In this document: positions 1-5,878 of the stretch, in pieces
How positions within the stretch are numbered: position 1 is the first letter of the stretch
Layout of the letters: each line of letters begins with the position of its first letter
Translations under genes and position numbers: made by a program
Assembly: GCA_023230125.1 (NCBI GenBank)
Contig: JALNXZ010000087.1
Span: forward strand, 1-6,748
Origin: Bacteroidales bacterium
GTDB taxonomy: Bacteria; Bacteroidota; Bacteroidia; Bacteroidales; UBA1402
Direction of reading: 5' to 3'
Length of the DNA: 6,748 nucleotides
Notes under the pieces: model-generated
What the model saw: only the letters and a program-made list of their open reading frames with translations
Database searches by the model: none
Told to the model about the DNA's origin: nothing

Positions 1-68
1 TTGAACTCTTCACCTGGGAAAAGCTGGACTACGTGGAAAAAATCAAGAAAGTGCTGGGCATCCATTAA
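1..68 (+). CDS. 3' end of an upstream gene, product unknown
   Basis: Only the last 21 codons are visible. The frame starting at base 3 reads to a TAA at 66-68 and ends in TWEKLDYVEKIKKVLGIH. The other two plus-strand frames do not end at a stop that the adjacent terminator would follow as neatly, and the hairpin at 104-152 begins 36 nt after this stop, which supports a genuine gene end. The fragment is a charged, probably helical C-terminus. It is too short to assign a family and I do not recognise it. Confidence 0.65.
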   Translation, partial: ELFTWEKLDYVEKIKKVLGIH

Positions 69-103
69 TCCCAACATGACTCTATATCAAAGATAGGAGT
101 ATG

Positions 104-152
104 AAAAAAAGAGATACTGTTTTAAATCCAAATAAAACAGTATCTCTTTTTT
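104..152. terminator. Bidirectional Rho-independent terminator
   Basis: A perfect 14-bp stem (GAGATACTGTTTTA at 111-124 pairing with TAAAACAGTATCTC at 133-146) encloses an 8-nt loop. It is flanked by seven A on the left (104-110) and six T on the right (147-152), so the paired region can extend to about 20 bp. Read rightward it ends in a U-tract 36-84 nt after the plus-strand gene ending at 68. Read leftward it ends in a seven-U tract and can stop the minus-strand operon, whose last stop codon is at 293-295. Convergent genes sharing one such hairpin is the expected arrangement. Confidence 0.9.
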
Positions 153-193
153 AGATGTTTCAACAGGATGAAAAAATAAAAGCACTGATTATA

Positions 194-238
194 AAGCATG
201 CCGGAGCCATAGTACGTAAGAATTGACGAAAACAGGAA
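194..238. repeat. Dispersed intergenic repeat, copy 1
   Basis: The core at 194-230 (AAGCATGCCGG, then CATAGTACGTAAGAATTGACG) recurs at 4993-5028 in the same orientation with one substitution and one single-base indel, about 35 of 37 positions identical. It is followed here by ATTGACGAAAACAGGAA (222-238), which is also found at the second site but there precedes the core. Neither copy overlaps a credible gene. This copy lies 55 nt beyond the stop codon of the propeller-like gene, between it and the terminator. Confidence 0.85.
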
Positions 239-292
239 TGTGCACCAGACCTGAACCCGGATGGCCGTCTAGTTCTCTCCATAAAAACATTG

Positions 293-1126
293 CTAAAATG
301 CAATAGTTCCACTTATATTTACAATGCGTATGATATCTTTGCTCTCAGGGTTGAATATAATAAGCCCATCTCTGAAATATTTAATAAGCCCTCCGCCAAA
401 ATCTCCGGTAACATACACAATTTTATTGTTTTGTATCGCATAGACAGCATCACGCATGGCCACATAGAGAATATTATTAGTAGGATCAACTGTCATTGAT
501 TTAATATCATTCTCTTTTTGAAATCCGGCAACTAAATTTAAGGTATTGCTCTTGGGAGAAAAGGAAAAAATGCCGCTTCCGATAGCCAAATAGAGAGAAT
601 CGTTCATTTCAACCGCTGTAGTGATAGGCTTTGGGGATACTAAAAGCTGTTTGTATTTTGCGCCTTTAGCAAAAACGTAGAGCCTATACTGCTTGTCGCT
701 CCTGTTACGGTCGAACAGATACATCACCTCTTTGCCTGCGGCTAATCCCATGTCGGAGGTTGGTAGTTGAACAAGCTGAATGAGTTTGCCTAATGTATCC
801 ATATAGCACAATGAGTTGTTTTTTACAACCATCAAAATTCCGGTAGATGTATATCCGTAAGAACTGACCGAACCATTTGCATCTAGCCCGAGTTTTTTTA
901 TGCCACCCCAGCCTAACTGATACATTTTATTACCCGTGGAAAGGGTAATGTATCTATCGGGTGAAACGTCAATACCATTGACAAAACCTTCGTTTTTCAT
1001 GGAAGCATCCAGCATATTCTTACTTAGCATGATTTCATAACGCAAGTTGTTTTTTTGTTGGGCCATGGTTGTTTGCGTGAGAAGTAAACAGAAAAATAAG
1101 AGCGATATGGAAATGTTTTTTTTCAT
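293..1126 (-). CDS. Exported beta-propeller-like protein
   Basis: This is a 277-aa product counted from ATG at 1126. That start gives a clean signal peptide (MKKN, then a hydrophobic stretch to residue 21, cleavage predicted after Ala22 before QQ). The longer reading from 1156 adds ten polar residues ahead of the signal and overlaps the upstream gene, so I rejected it. The mature part shows about six strand-rich repeats of roughly 40 residues (near 58-80, 95-122, 132-165, 175-202, 217-245 and 252-273). These have the hydrophobic strand, polar turn and strand pattern of propeller blades, for example DPTNNILYVAMRDAVYAIQN. This suggests a six-bladed NHL/SMP30-like fold, inferred from pattern only. 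There is no catalytic motif, lipobox or sorting domain. It is the last gene of the operon, 16 nt after the preceding stop. Its likely role is protein or ligand binding in the periplasm or at the cell surface. Confidence 0.85.
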   Translation of the reverse strand: MKKNISISLLFFCLLLTQTTMAQQKNNLRYEIMLSKNMLDASMKNEGFVNGIDVSPDRYITLSTGNKMYQLGWGGIKKLGLDANGSVSSYGYTSTGILMVVKNNSLCYMDTLGKLIQLVQLPTSDMGLAAGKEVMYLFDRNRSDKQYRLYVFAKGAKYKQLLVSPKPITTAVEMNDSLYLAIGSGIFSFSPKSNTLNLVAGFQKENDIKSMTVDPTNNILYVAMRDAVYAIQNNKIVYVTGDFGGGLIKYFRDGLIIFNPESKDIIRIVNISGTIAF

Positions 1127-1142
1127 GGCTTCATTTTTTTCA

Positions 1143-2168
1143 TCATAATATTGCATTAATAGCTCTCTCCTTCCAATCTTTCGGTGTCAATTCTATTATT
1201 GTTTTATAATTTGGGAAAAGAGTTTTTGCTCCTTCATGTATTACTTCAAAATTCTTATCCTGGATACCACCCATCACATTATCTTTCAGATTTTCGTAAT
1301 TAGCTTTTACGGTTTTTACTCCGGCTTCGTACAGCGCGTTGGATGACAGTTTGCGTAAGTCCATTTGTCCCGTCTCTTCCATTTTTGCCATATTGCCGCT
1401 AACAGCCGCATCGGAAGCATCTTTAAGGTAAGATATGGTGTTATTTTTAATACCCACCATATACCTGCCGGCCAATGCTGCAACCCTTCCTCCTTCGAAA
1501 GTTTCAATCTTATTGATTGCATCGTCCAAATATTTGTCCGGTCCGTTTGCTTCAGGCACGTATGGGGTTTCTTCCATTTTATAACTATTGGATGGAACCT
1601 GAGCCCACGCATTATAATCCCAGGTAATCCCAATTCCCCTTTTTTTAAGGTTTTGCCGTTCCCTCTCTTCCATGGTCATAGGAGCACTGCCACTCTCTAA
1701 TGATTTGAATTGCATGTTGGATGTTGACAATGATTTGAACTGAAGATTGTTTGCGTCATTCAGTCGTTTATACGATTGCATCATCTTTTCATACTTTACC
1801 TGTGCTATCGAATCGTTGATTCGTTTTTCTTCTGCCGCTCTTTGAGCCATAAGTGCTGCTTGTTGCCGTTGTTGTTCAATAGCCTGTTCATTGTTTTGTG
1901 AGTTGTCATTGAACAGAAGACTGAAAAAAGCACTTGCAAGGCTGGTTGCAAGCTGCATTTTTATACTTTGCTCCGTACTAACACCAAATAAAGAGGAAGA
2001 TAAGGAGGTAGTTGGTGAATTGTAATACTTACACCATGTCTTATGGCTTCCATTCATGGCACCACACTCAACACACTGAGCTCCGCTAACAGCAGGAACT
2101 TGACTCACACCATATATACTTACAAACAATAACAGGGCAGACAAATAATATTTTATTTTCGTTTTCAT
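1143..2168 (-). CDS. Exported Cys/His-motif and coiled-coil protein, unknown function
   Basis: This is a 341-aa product from ATG at 2168, which overlaps the preceding gene's TGA as ATGA and begins a signal peptide (residues 1-22, cleaved before Gln23). A start at 2210 would put 14 charged residues before the signal and is less likely. Just after cleavage lies C32-x2-C35-x6-H42-x3-C46, ending in WCKYY, a compact possible zinc-binding knuckle. A hydrophobic stretch (72-86) follows. Next comes a Gln/Glu/Ala-rich helix likely to form a coiled coil (about 91-140), containing EQQRQQAALMAQRAAEEKR. A duplicated QFKSL appears at 143-147 and 153-157. The C-terminal half is mostly helical with no motif I know. 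I do not recognise the family. The overlap indicates translational coupling to the TPR gene upstream. If the cysteines are oxidised in the periplasm they may form disulphides instead of binding metal. Confidence 0.85.
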   Translation of the reverse strand: MKTKIKYYLSALLLFVSIYGVSQVPAVSGAQCVECGAMNGSHKTWCKYYNSPTTSLSSSLFGVSTEQSIKMQLATSLASAFFSLLFNDNSQNNEQAIEQQRQQAALMAQRAAEEKRINDSIAQVKYEKMMQSYKRLNDANNLQFKSLSTSNMQFKSLESGSAPMTMEERERQNLKKRGIGITWDYNAWAQVPSNSYKMEETPYVPEANGPDKYLDDAINKIETFEGGRVAALAGRYMVGIKNNTISYLKDASDAAVSGNMAKMEETGQMDLRKLSSNALYEAGVKTVKANYENLKDNVMGGIQDKNFEVIHEGAKTLFPNYKTIIELTPKDWKERAINAIL

Positions 2169-3055
2169 GGCTTCTTTGACTCTAAATCTTGGTTTGAATG
2201 ATATTCCCATTCATAAATTTTATCCTGTGCCGCACGGGCATCGGGTGCATCGGGGTCAAACAATAGGTATTTTTTCATGTTTGTAATGGCTCTTTCAAAA
2301 TCTTGTTTTTCAGCAAAAAGCAATGCCATATTGAAATATGCCGCCGGATAAGCAACAGGGTTAATTGCTAAAGCCTTTTTATATGCATCAATCGCTTGTT
2401 TATATAATTTGTCATTGGTTAAAGAATTTGCCTGTACAATATATTTTCGTTGTTCTTCAGAAACAACGGGTTTTATGTCCATTTTCCTGTATTTGTCAAG
2501 CTGAATGCTGAATTGGATACTATCGGCGATATCAGTTAAATGATCATTACGGTAACGTTGCAGGATATAATACATATTTTCTGCAAAATACCGTGCTTTT
2601 TCTTTGTTGCTATTATCCATATAATCGAATTCAAAATTCTGTACTGCAATCTTATCTGAATTGCCCCAAAGTTTGCTTACATAAATGCTCACCCCAAAAT
2701 AGATATAAGAAAGTTGGAGTTCAATATTTTTATTTTCAATAACATCTCTGTAATAAAACATTATACCGGCCTTGGTCTCAACTCTATTATTGAAAAATTT
2801 AAGCCGTTCCGATCCTGAATGTTGGTATCCGTCCTTTTCATGAAAAGAAATAAAACACTTCTCAATATGTTGATTCATATTGTTGATTAAGTCGTCCATA
2901 TCATACTGGCGTAGAGGTGGCGAATATGTTTTTTTGACAGAAAACGTACCGTTGTTCTTCATTTTTCCTTCATCTATTTGAGCCTGAACATGAAAAGTGA
3001 ACAGCAAGGCTGTGAATAATACCAAGAATCGAGTAGTTCTAAGTAACTTTTTCAT
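2165..3055 (-). CDS. Exported TPR protein, paralogue 3 of the operon
   Basis: This is a 296-aa product. Residues 1-25 form a signal peptide (MKKLLRTTRF start, VQA then Gln26). Residues about 30-195 form a mixed alpha/beta region without a recognised family. Residues about 199-285 hold two TPR units (about 203-233 and 236-268) and the closing signature DARAAQDKIYEWE (272-284), shared with the two genes transcribed before it. The segment SEEQRKYIVQANS that opens the TPR module is also common to them. Its C-terminus runs on past the signature with a polar tail (HSNQDLESKKP) absent from the paralogues, and that tail carries the ATGA overlap with the next gene. TPR units are protein-binding helical repeats, so this is probably a periplasmic scaffold or adaptor. 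No enzyme motif is visible. It starts 12 nt after the previous stop. Confidence 0.9.
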   Translation of the reverse strand: MKKLLRTTRFLVLFTALLFTFHVQAQIDEGKMKNNGTFSVKKTYSPPLRQYDMDDLINNMNQHIEKCFISFHEKDGYQHSGSERLKFFNNRVETKAGIMFYYRDVIENKNIELQLSYIYFGVSIYVSKLWGNSDKIAVQNFEFDYMDNSNKEKARYFAENMYYILQRYRNDHLTDIADSIQFSIQLDKYRKMDIKPVVSEEQRKYIVQANSLTNDKLYKQAIDAYKKALAINPVAYPAAYFNMALLFAEKQDFERAITNMKKYLLFDPDAPDARAAQDKIYEWEYHSNQDLESKKP

Positions 3056-3067
3056 AATGATAAGTTG

Positions 3068-3832
3068 TTATTTCCCAATTTCTGCTTCCCACTCATAAAT
3101 CTTATCCTGTGCAGCCCGCGCATCTTCTGCTTCGGGAACCAACATCAGGTATTTTTTCATATTGAATATAGCATACTGGTAATCCTTAATTTGTGCAGCT
3201 AATAAAGCCATATTATTATAAGCTGAAGGATATGAAAGTGGATTTACATTTATTGCTTTTTTGTAAAGATTCAAAGCTTCCTGGTATTCTTTTTTTTCGT
3301 TTTTACTATTTGCCTGTACAATGTATTTGCGTTGTTCCTCGGTGATGGTCGGCTTCTCACTTAACGCTTTGTAGTTTGCGGCTATTGTCTGAAATACTGC
3401 TAATTCTTTGACATTGGCTTCTGAGGTATATATGTGATGCAAAGCTGAAATTAATTGATGGATTTCTCTTATATGTTTTTTCTCCCAACTTACTATAATT
3501 AAGGAGTCGCTTATAATTATTCTATCGTAATTGGCATTTGAGTCATAAGTTATACTGCCTGGAACTAACCTAACAGATATAATCTGTTCCTTTTTTGCTT
3601 TGAGAATAAGGTTGTAATTATCTAAATTTGTTGCTTCAATAACTTTTATCCAATTCCATCCTTTTTTCGGATCGTTATAGGAAAACGACAACTTGTTATC
3701 TTTATCATTCAGAATTTTCAGAATTTCCGTTTTCAGCCGGTCAGGTGAATTTACAATACTCTTTTCCTGCGCATAGGTATTCAGGCATATCAATGTCAGA
3801 AACAGGATATTTATACGTTGGATTGTTTTCAT
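3068..3832 (-). CDS. Exported TPR protein, paralogue 2 of the operon
   Basis: This is a 254-aa product with a signal peptide at residues 1-21 (cleavage TYA before Gln22). Residues about 25-160 are a divergent N-terminal domain with several beta-strands (for example RIIISDSLIIVSW at 104-116), followed by a helical linker ending in YKALSEKP. Two TPR units follow (about 167-198 and 201-233), then DARAAQDKIYEWEAE near the C-terminus. Its last 30 residues match those of the gene transcribed just before it almost perfectly, while the N-terminal domains barely align. It lies 21 nt after that gene's stop and 12 nt before the next start, so all are surely co-transcribed. I infer gene duplication with domain divergence. 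Function is unknown beyond probable protein binding in the periplasm or envelope. Confidence 0.9.
   Translation of the reverse strand: MKTIQRINILFLTLICLNTYAQEKSIVNSPDRLKTEILKILNDKDNKLSFSYNDPKKGWNWIKVIEATNLDNYNLILKAKKEQIISVRLVPGSITYDSNANYDRIIISDSLIIVSWEKKHIREIHQLISALHHIYTSEANVKELAVFQTIAANYKALSEKPTITEEQRKYIVQANSKNEKKEYQEALNLYKKAINVNPLSYPSAYNNMALLAAQIKDYQYAIFNMKKYLMLVPEAEDARAAQDKIYEWEAEIGK
3079..3160 (-). repeat. Paralogous coding repeat, copy in paralogue 2
   Basis: These 82 bases encode the shared C-terminal TPR signature and match 3862-3943 at 75 of 82 positions by direct reading. The encoded residues (MKKYLMLVPEAED, then ARAAQDKIYEWEAEI) are identical, so all seven differences are synonymous. 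A more diverged equivalent sits in paralogue 3 at about 2205-2280. This is a product of tandem gene duplication, not a mobile element. Confidence 0.85.
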
Positions 3833-3853
3833 AGCATCTTTATTTAAATAGGG

Positions 3854-4654
3854 TTATTTAATTTCTGCTTCCCATTCATAAATCTTATCCTGCGCTGCCC
3901 GTGCATCCTCTGCTTCTGGAACCAACATCAGATATTTTTTCATTCGGTTAATTGCCGAATCATATTGACCAACCAATGCTAAAAGCAGAGCCTCATTATT
4001 ATATACCATAGGGTTTGTCGGGTTCATGGCAATTGCTTTTTCATATAATTCGATGGCTCTGTTATAATTCTTTGATTGAACCATTGCATTGGCCTGCACA
4101 ATATACCGACGCTCTTCTTCTGATATGGCAGGTTTCACTTTGAGTGCCCGGTATTGAACAGCAAGAGAGTCAAATTGTTTGCCTCCTTTTACACTCACCA
4201 ACTCTTTCATGTGCTGAAAGTAAATCAGATCATCTGCAAATTTTTTTGCATATTCCAAGTCCTTAAATCTCCAATACAAATTTAAGTTCAGCAGTTCCAT
4301 TATAACGGACTTTGGTCCCCAGTGGTAAGAATCTTCGGAAATCTCAATCTTTTGTTTGTCGGCACACAAGAAGGTGTATTTTTTCTTTTTCGAAAGGTTA
4401 AACGACACGCTGTCGGGTGTCACAATCAGACCTTTGTCTTCGGGTAAAGGACCGTACTGATGCATCACATTTTTGCGAATAGTTTCACACCAAGAAATAT
4501 AATTTAGCATTTCTGAGAACTCTTTTTTTATGGAGTCCAATTCGTCAATAGTAGTGTGCCTGAGCGTGCCGCTATATATAGTTTGAGCAGAGGCAGATTC
4601 CGCTGTGCAGTATGCCAACATTACACAAAGAAGTAAATGCCAGAGTTTTTTCAT
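3854..4654 (-). CDS. Exported TPR protein, paralogue 1, first gene of the operon
   Basis: This is a 266-aa product. Residues 1-23 form a signal peptide (MKKLWHLLLC start, ASA before Gln24). A Cys at residue 16 is not in a good lipobox because Tyr precedes it, so a soluble exported protein is preferred over a lipoprotein. Residues about 25-175 form a divergent alpha/beta domain, including a strand pair around SVSFNLSKKKKYTFLCADK and the helix YAKKFADDLIYFQHM. ISEEERRYIVQAN opens two TPR units (about 182-212 and 215-247), and the protein ends in the signature DARAAQDKIYEWEAE. The start follows an A/T-rich leader (TAATAATAATAAAA) typical of Bacteroides initiation regions. It heads the five-gene operon. 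A probable protein-interaction role in the periplasm is inferred from the TPR units; the N-terminal domain is unrecognised. Confidence 0.9.
   Translation of the reverse strand: MKKLWHLLLCVMLAYCTAESASAQTIYSGTLRHTTIDELDSIKKEFSEMLNYISWCETIRKNVMHQYGPLPEDKGLIVTPDSVSFNLSKKKKYTFLCADKQKIEISEDSYHWGPKSVIMELLNLNLYWRFKDLEYAKKFADDLIYFQHMKELVSVKGGKQFDSLAVQYRALKVKPAISEEERRYIVQANAMVQSKNYNRAIELYEKAIAMNPTNPMVYNNEALLLALVGQYDSAINRMKKYLMLVPEAEDARAAQDKIYEWEAEIK
3862..3943 (-). repeat. Paralogous coding repeat, copy in paralogue 1
   Basis: This is the partner of 3079-3160: 75 of 82 bases are identical, and the encoded residues match over the whole aligned stretch. It lies in the same C-terminal position of the neighbouring gene. 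With 783 bp between copies in direct orientation, unequal recombination between them could delete or duplicate one gene in frame. Confidence 0.85.
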
Positions 4655-4777
4655 TTTTATTATTATTAGAGTTTACGTGCTGACTCCGCACTTTTGATTT
4701 GATACTAAACCACATAGGTTCCATCAGGTAATTATGGCTAACCCATTTTGTGTTTCTCAGTCGAAAAATGATTGATC

Positions 4778-4785
4778 CAAAGATA
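4778..4785 (-). promoter_or_regulatory. Probable -7 promoter box of the five-gene operon
   Basis: Read on the minus strand this is TATCTTTG, an exact match to the Bacteroides sigma-ABfr -7 consensus TAnnTTTG. It would place transcription start near 4772 and give a leader of about 115 nt. No convincing -33 TTTG lies at the usual 19-20 nt spacing. A second -7 match, TATTTTTG on the minus strand at 4836-4843, is an alternative. It is assigned to the operon because nothing comparable lies closer to the start. Confidence 0.45.
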
Positions 4786-4882
4786 TTATTTATTTCTATT
4801 TGAGGTAACTATTGTTCGACTAAAATATAGTTTCACAAAAATATCTTCTGCAATGCCCATTGTATGAGCATCCTTTTTGTTT

Positions 4883-4908
4883 TCTTAAAAGCAACCCCTC
4901 TTTTAAGA
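4883..4908. other. Stem-loop in the intergenic region
   Basis: TCTTAAAAG (4883-4891) pairs with CTTTTAAGA (4900-4908) around an 8-nt C-rich loop. It lies about 160 nt beyond the stop of the DUF4294 gene and could end that transcript. However, neither strand shows a U-tract straight after the stem, so a classical Rho-independent terminator is not supported. Confidence 0.35.
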
Positions 4909-4977
4909 GCAGCAGGAACTCTACAAGATCGTGATGAAACGGGATATTTTATAAGCTTTTCTTTTGATGGGTGTCCC

Positions 4978-5028
4978 ATTGACGAAAACAGGAAGCATGC
5001 CGGAACATAGTACGTAAGAATTGACGAA
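4978..5028. repeat. Dispersed intergenic repeat, copy 2
   Basis: The core at 4993-5028 matches 194-230 in direct orientation. Here the subunit ATTGACGAAAACAGGAA (4978-4994) precedes the core, and a partial second copy (ATTGACGAA, 5020-5028) ends it. This suggests that the parent repeat is a tandem array of an alternating unit of about 42 bp. The copy begins 41 nt beyond the stop of the DUF4294 gene, the same relative placement as copy 1 has beyond the propeller-like gene. Confidence 0.85.
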
Positions 5029-5068
5029 TAAACAACAACGCAAAGATTTGCACCCTCTCGAAACCTCT

Positions 5069-5716
5069 CTATATTTGGCCTTGTTCAATCTGTATGACAA
5101 TCCGCTCAATCATGAAATCCTCCATCGTCGGATGATAGTCCGACTTCAGGTCTTCCCCGAAAATCTTTGCAACACCTTGCCATAATGTAGCTGCAAAAGA
5201 ACCTCTATAAGCACGTATCAATTCATAAGGGGAAGAATTGCATTCGCGATTAATCAGTTTCAACAATATTTTTCCTTGGCTGTAAGTCATTTTTCTCAAA
5301 ACGGGTTCATACTCCTTCACAAGATCTTTTTCCATTTGACGAAGATGCTTCGCACGGGCTCTCTCATCAGGAATGGTTTCCAAATAGCCCATGGTCTCGT
5401 ATAAAGTATAATAAACAACCTTGGAAAGCGGGTAAACCTTCTTGACATCCCTTACCAGTTTCCAATAGTATTTTTCATCCCTTTGACTTCTGAACATTTC
5501 CTTTGGAAACACGAAAGCAGAAGTCAGATAGCCCATGGGTATCGTATCACCACTTTCTATTACTGCATAAGTCGTTTTTCCCGGCTTGTTCATTGGTATC
5601 ATACCCCTCACTTCCTGATATTTTTCCGGAGTAGGTGTTGTTGGATTTTGCTGGGCGAATAGGCTGACAAAACAAAAAGCAATCAATGATAAGGAATATA
5701 AACGTTTCCGCTTCAT
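5069..5716 (-). CDS. DUF4294 family exported protein
   Basis: This is a 215-aa product. Residues 1-21 form a signal peptide (cleavage after LFA before QQ), followed by a Pro/Thr-rich linker (24-30). The rest matches what I recall of DUF4294, a Bacteroidota family of unknown function and about this length. Recognisable features are GDTIP (56-60), the helix LVRDVKKVYP (87-96), a charged helical segment around 115-140, the conserved TYSQGKILLKLINRE (144-158), and FGEDLKSDYHP (186-196). The start at 5716 fits the signal peptide and has a good -7 box just upstream. It is transcribed apart from the TPR operon (414 bp away) and divergently from the barrel gene 162 bp away. No catalytic residues can be named. 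Confidence 0.9.
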   Translation of the reverse strand: MKRKRLYSLSLIAFCFVSLFAQQNPTTPTPEKYQEVRGMIPMNKPGKTTYAVIESGDTIPMGYLTSAFVFPKEMFRSQRDEKYYWKLVRDVKKVYPLSKVVYYTLYETMGYLETIPDERARAKHLRQMEKDLVKEYEPVLRKMTYSQGKILLKLINRECNSSPYELIRAYRGSFAATLWQGVAKIFGEDLKSDYHPTMEDFMIERIVIQIEQGQI

Positions 5717-5738
5717 GTGAACATTCTTCTATGAGATA

Positions 5739-5746
5739 CAAAAGTA
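5739..5746 (-). promoter_or_regulatory. Probable -7 promoter box of the DUF4294 gene
   Basis: The minus strand reads TACTTTTG, an exact TAnnTTTG match, 22 nt before the start codon. That implies a short leader of roughly 15-20 nt. No clear -33 element is present, which is common for this loosely conserved site. Confidence 0.55.
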
Positions 5747-5853
5747 CAGTTTTTTCTTCTTTGAGGTTCGCTCTTTGATCCATTTTACTTTTATTAATCA
5801 TCCAGGTTCAATGATTGTTTTTATTTTATCTTTCTTTTATATTATTTTATTAT

Positions 5854-5861
5854 TATTTTTG
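5854..5861 (+). promoter_or_regulatory. Possible -7 promoter box of the barrel gene
   Basis: TATTTTTG matches TAnnTTTG and lies 17 nt before the ATG at 5879, with TTTC about 19 nt further upstream as a poor -33. The surrounding sequence is so T-rich that a chance match is quite possible. If real, the leader is only about a dozen bases, ending in the A-rich AAAAACAC before the start. Confidence 0.4.
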
Positions 5862-5878
5862 TGCAATTTTAAAAACAC

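Larger units (their letters stand above)
4655..5068. other. 414-bp non-coding region upstream of the operon
   Basis: I see no credible gene here. The only sizeable open frame (minus, 4921-5109) overlaps the end of the DUF4294 gene, lacks a plausible start context and is translated repeat. From right to left the stretch holds: the 3' flank of the DUF4294 gene, with the imperfect dyad GCAAAGATTTGC (5040-5051); the dispersed repeat (4978-5028); a short hairpin ATGGG-TGT-CCCAT (4967-4979); a 9-bp stem-loop (4883-4908); a promoter-like -7 box (4778-4785); and an A/T-rich leader to the operon start. A weak bulged hairpin (GGTTCCAT with ATGGCTAACC, 4717-4743) would lie in the operon's 5' leader. Confidence 0.7.

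Noticed and set aside
101..154. A 17-codon plus-strand open frame from ATG at 101 with AGGAGT immediately before it
   Set aside because: The frame is made entirely of the terminator stem and loop, and the purine-rich site has no spacing to the ATG.
290..499. A 69-codon plus-strand open frame
   Set aside because: It is antisense to the propeller-like gene and has no signal, motif or start context.
1316..1700. Open frames on both strands inside the Cys/His coiled-coil gene
   Set aside because: They are alternative-frame readings of a gene with signal peptide and operon context; their composition is not protein-like.
4585..4654. Possible lipoprotein signal in the first TPR protein (Cys16)
   Set aside because: The residues before the Cys (L-A-Y) do not make a good lipobox, and an ordinary cleavage site (ASA before Gln) follows.
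293..4654. The operon as part of a type IX secretion or CRISPR/defence locus
   Set aside because: No type IX C-terminal sorting domain, no CRISPR repeats and no nuclease, protease or NTPase motif is visible. All products have ordinary signal peptides.
4717..4743. Bulged hairpin GGTTCCAT / ATGGCTAACC as a riboswitch or attenuator
   Set aside because: It has a short stem with a 2-nt bulge and no further conserved structure; it is not distinguishable from chance.
4921..5109. A 62-codon minus-strand open frame containing VNSYVLCSGMLPVFVNG
   Set aside because: It overlaps the end of the DUF4294 gene and is largely the translated dispersed repeat. It has no initiation context, so it is more likely a repeat artefact than a gene.
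5547..5801. An 84-codon minus-strand open frame over the start of the DUF4294 gene
   Set aside because: It is an out-of-frame reading of a well-supported gene and crosses its promoter.
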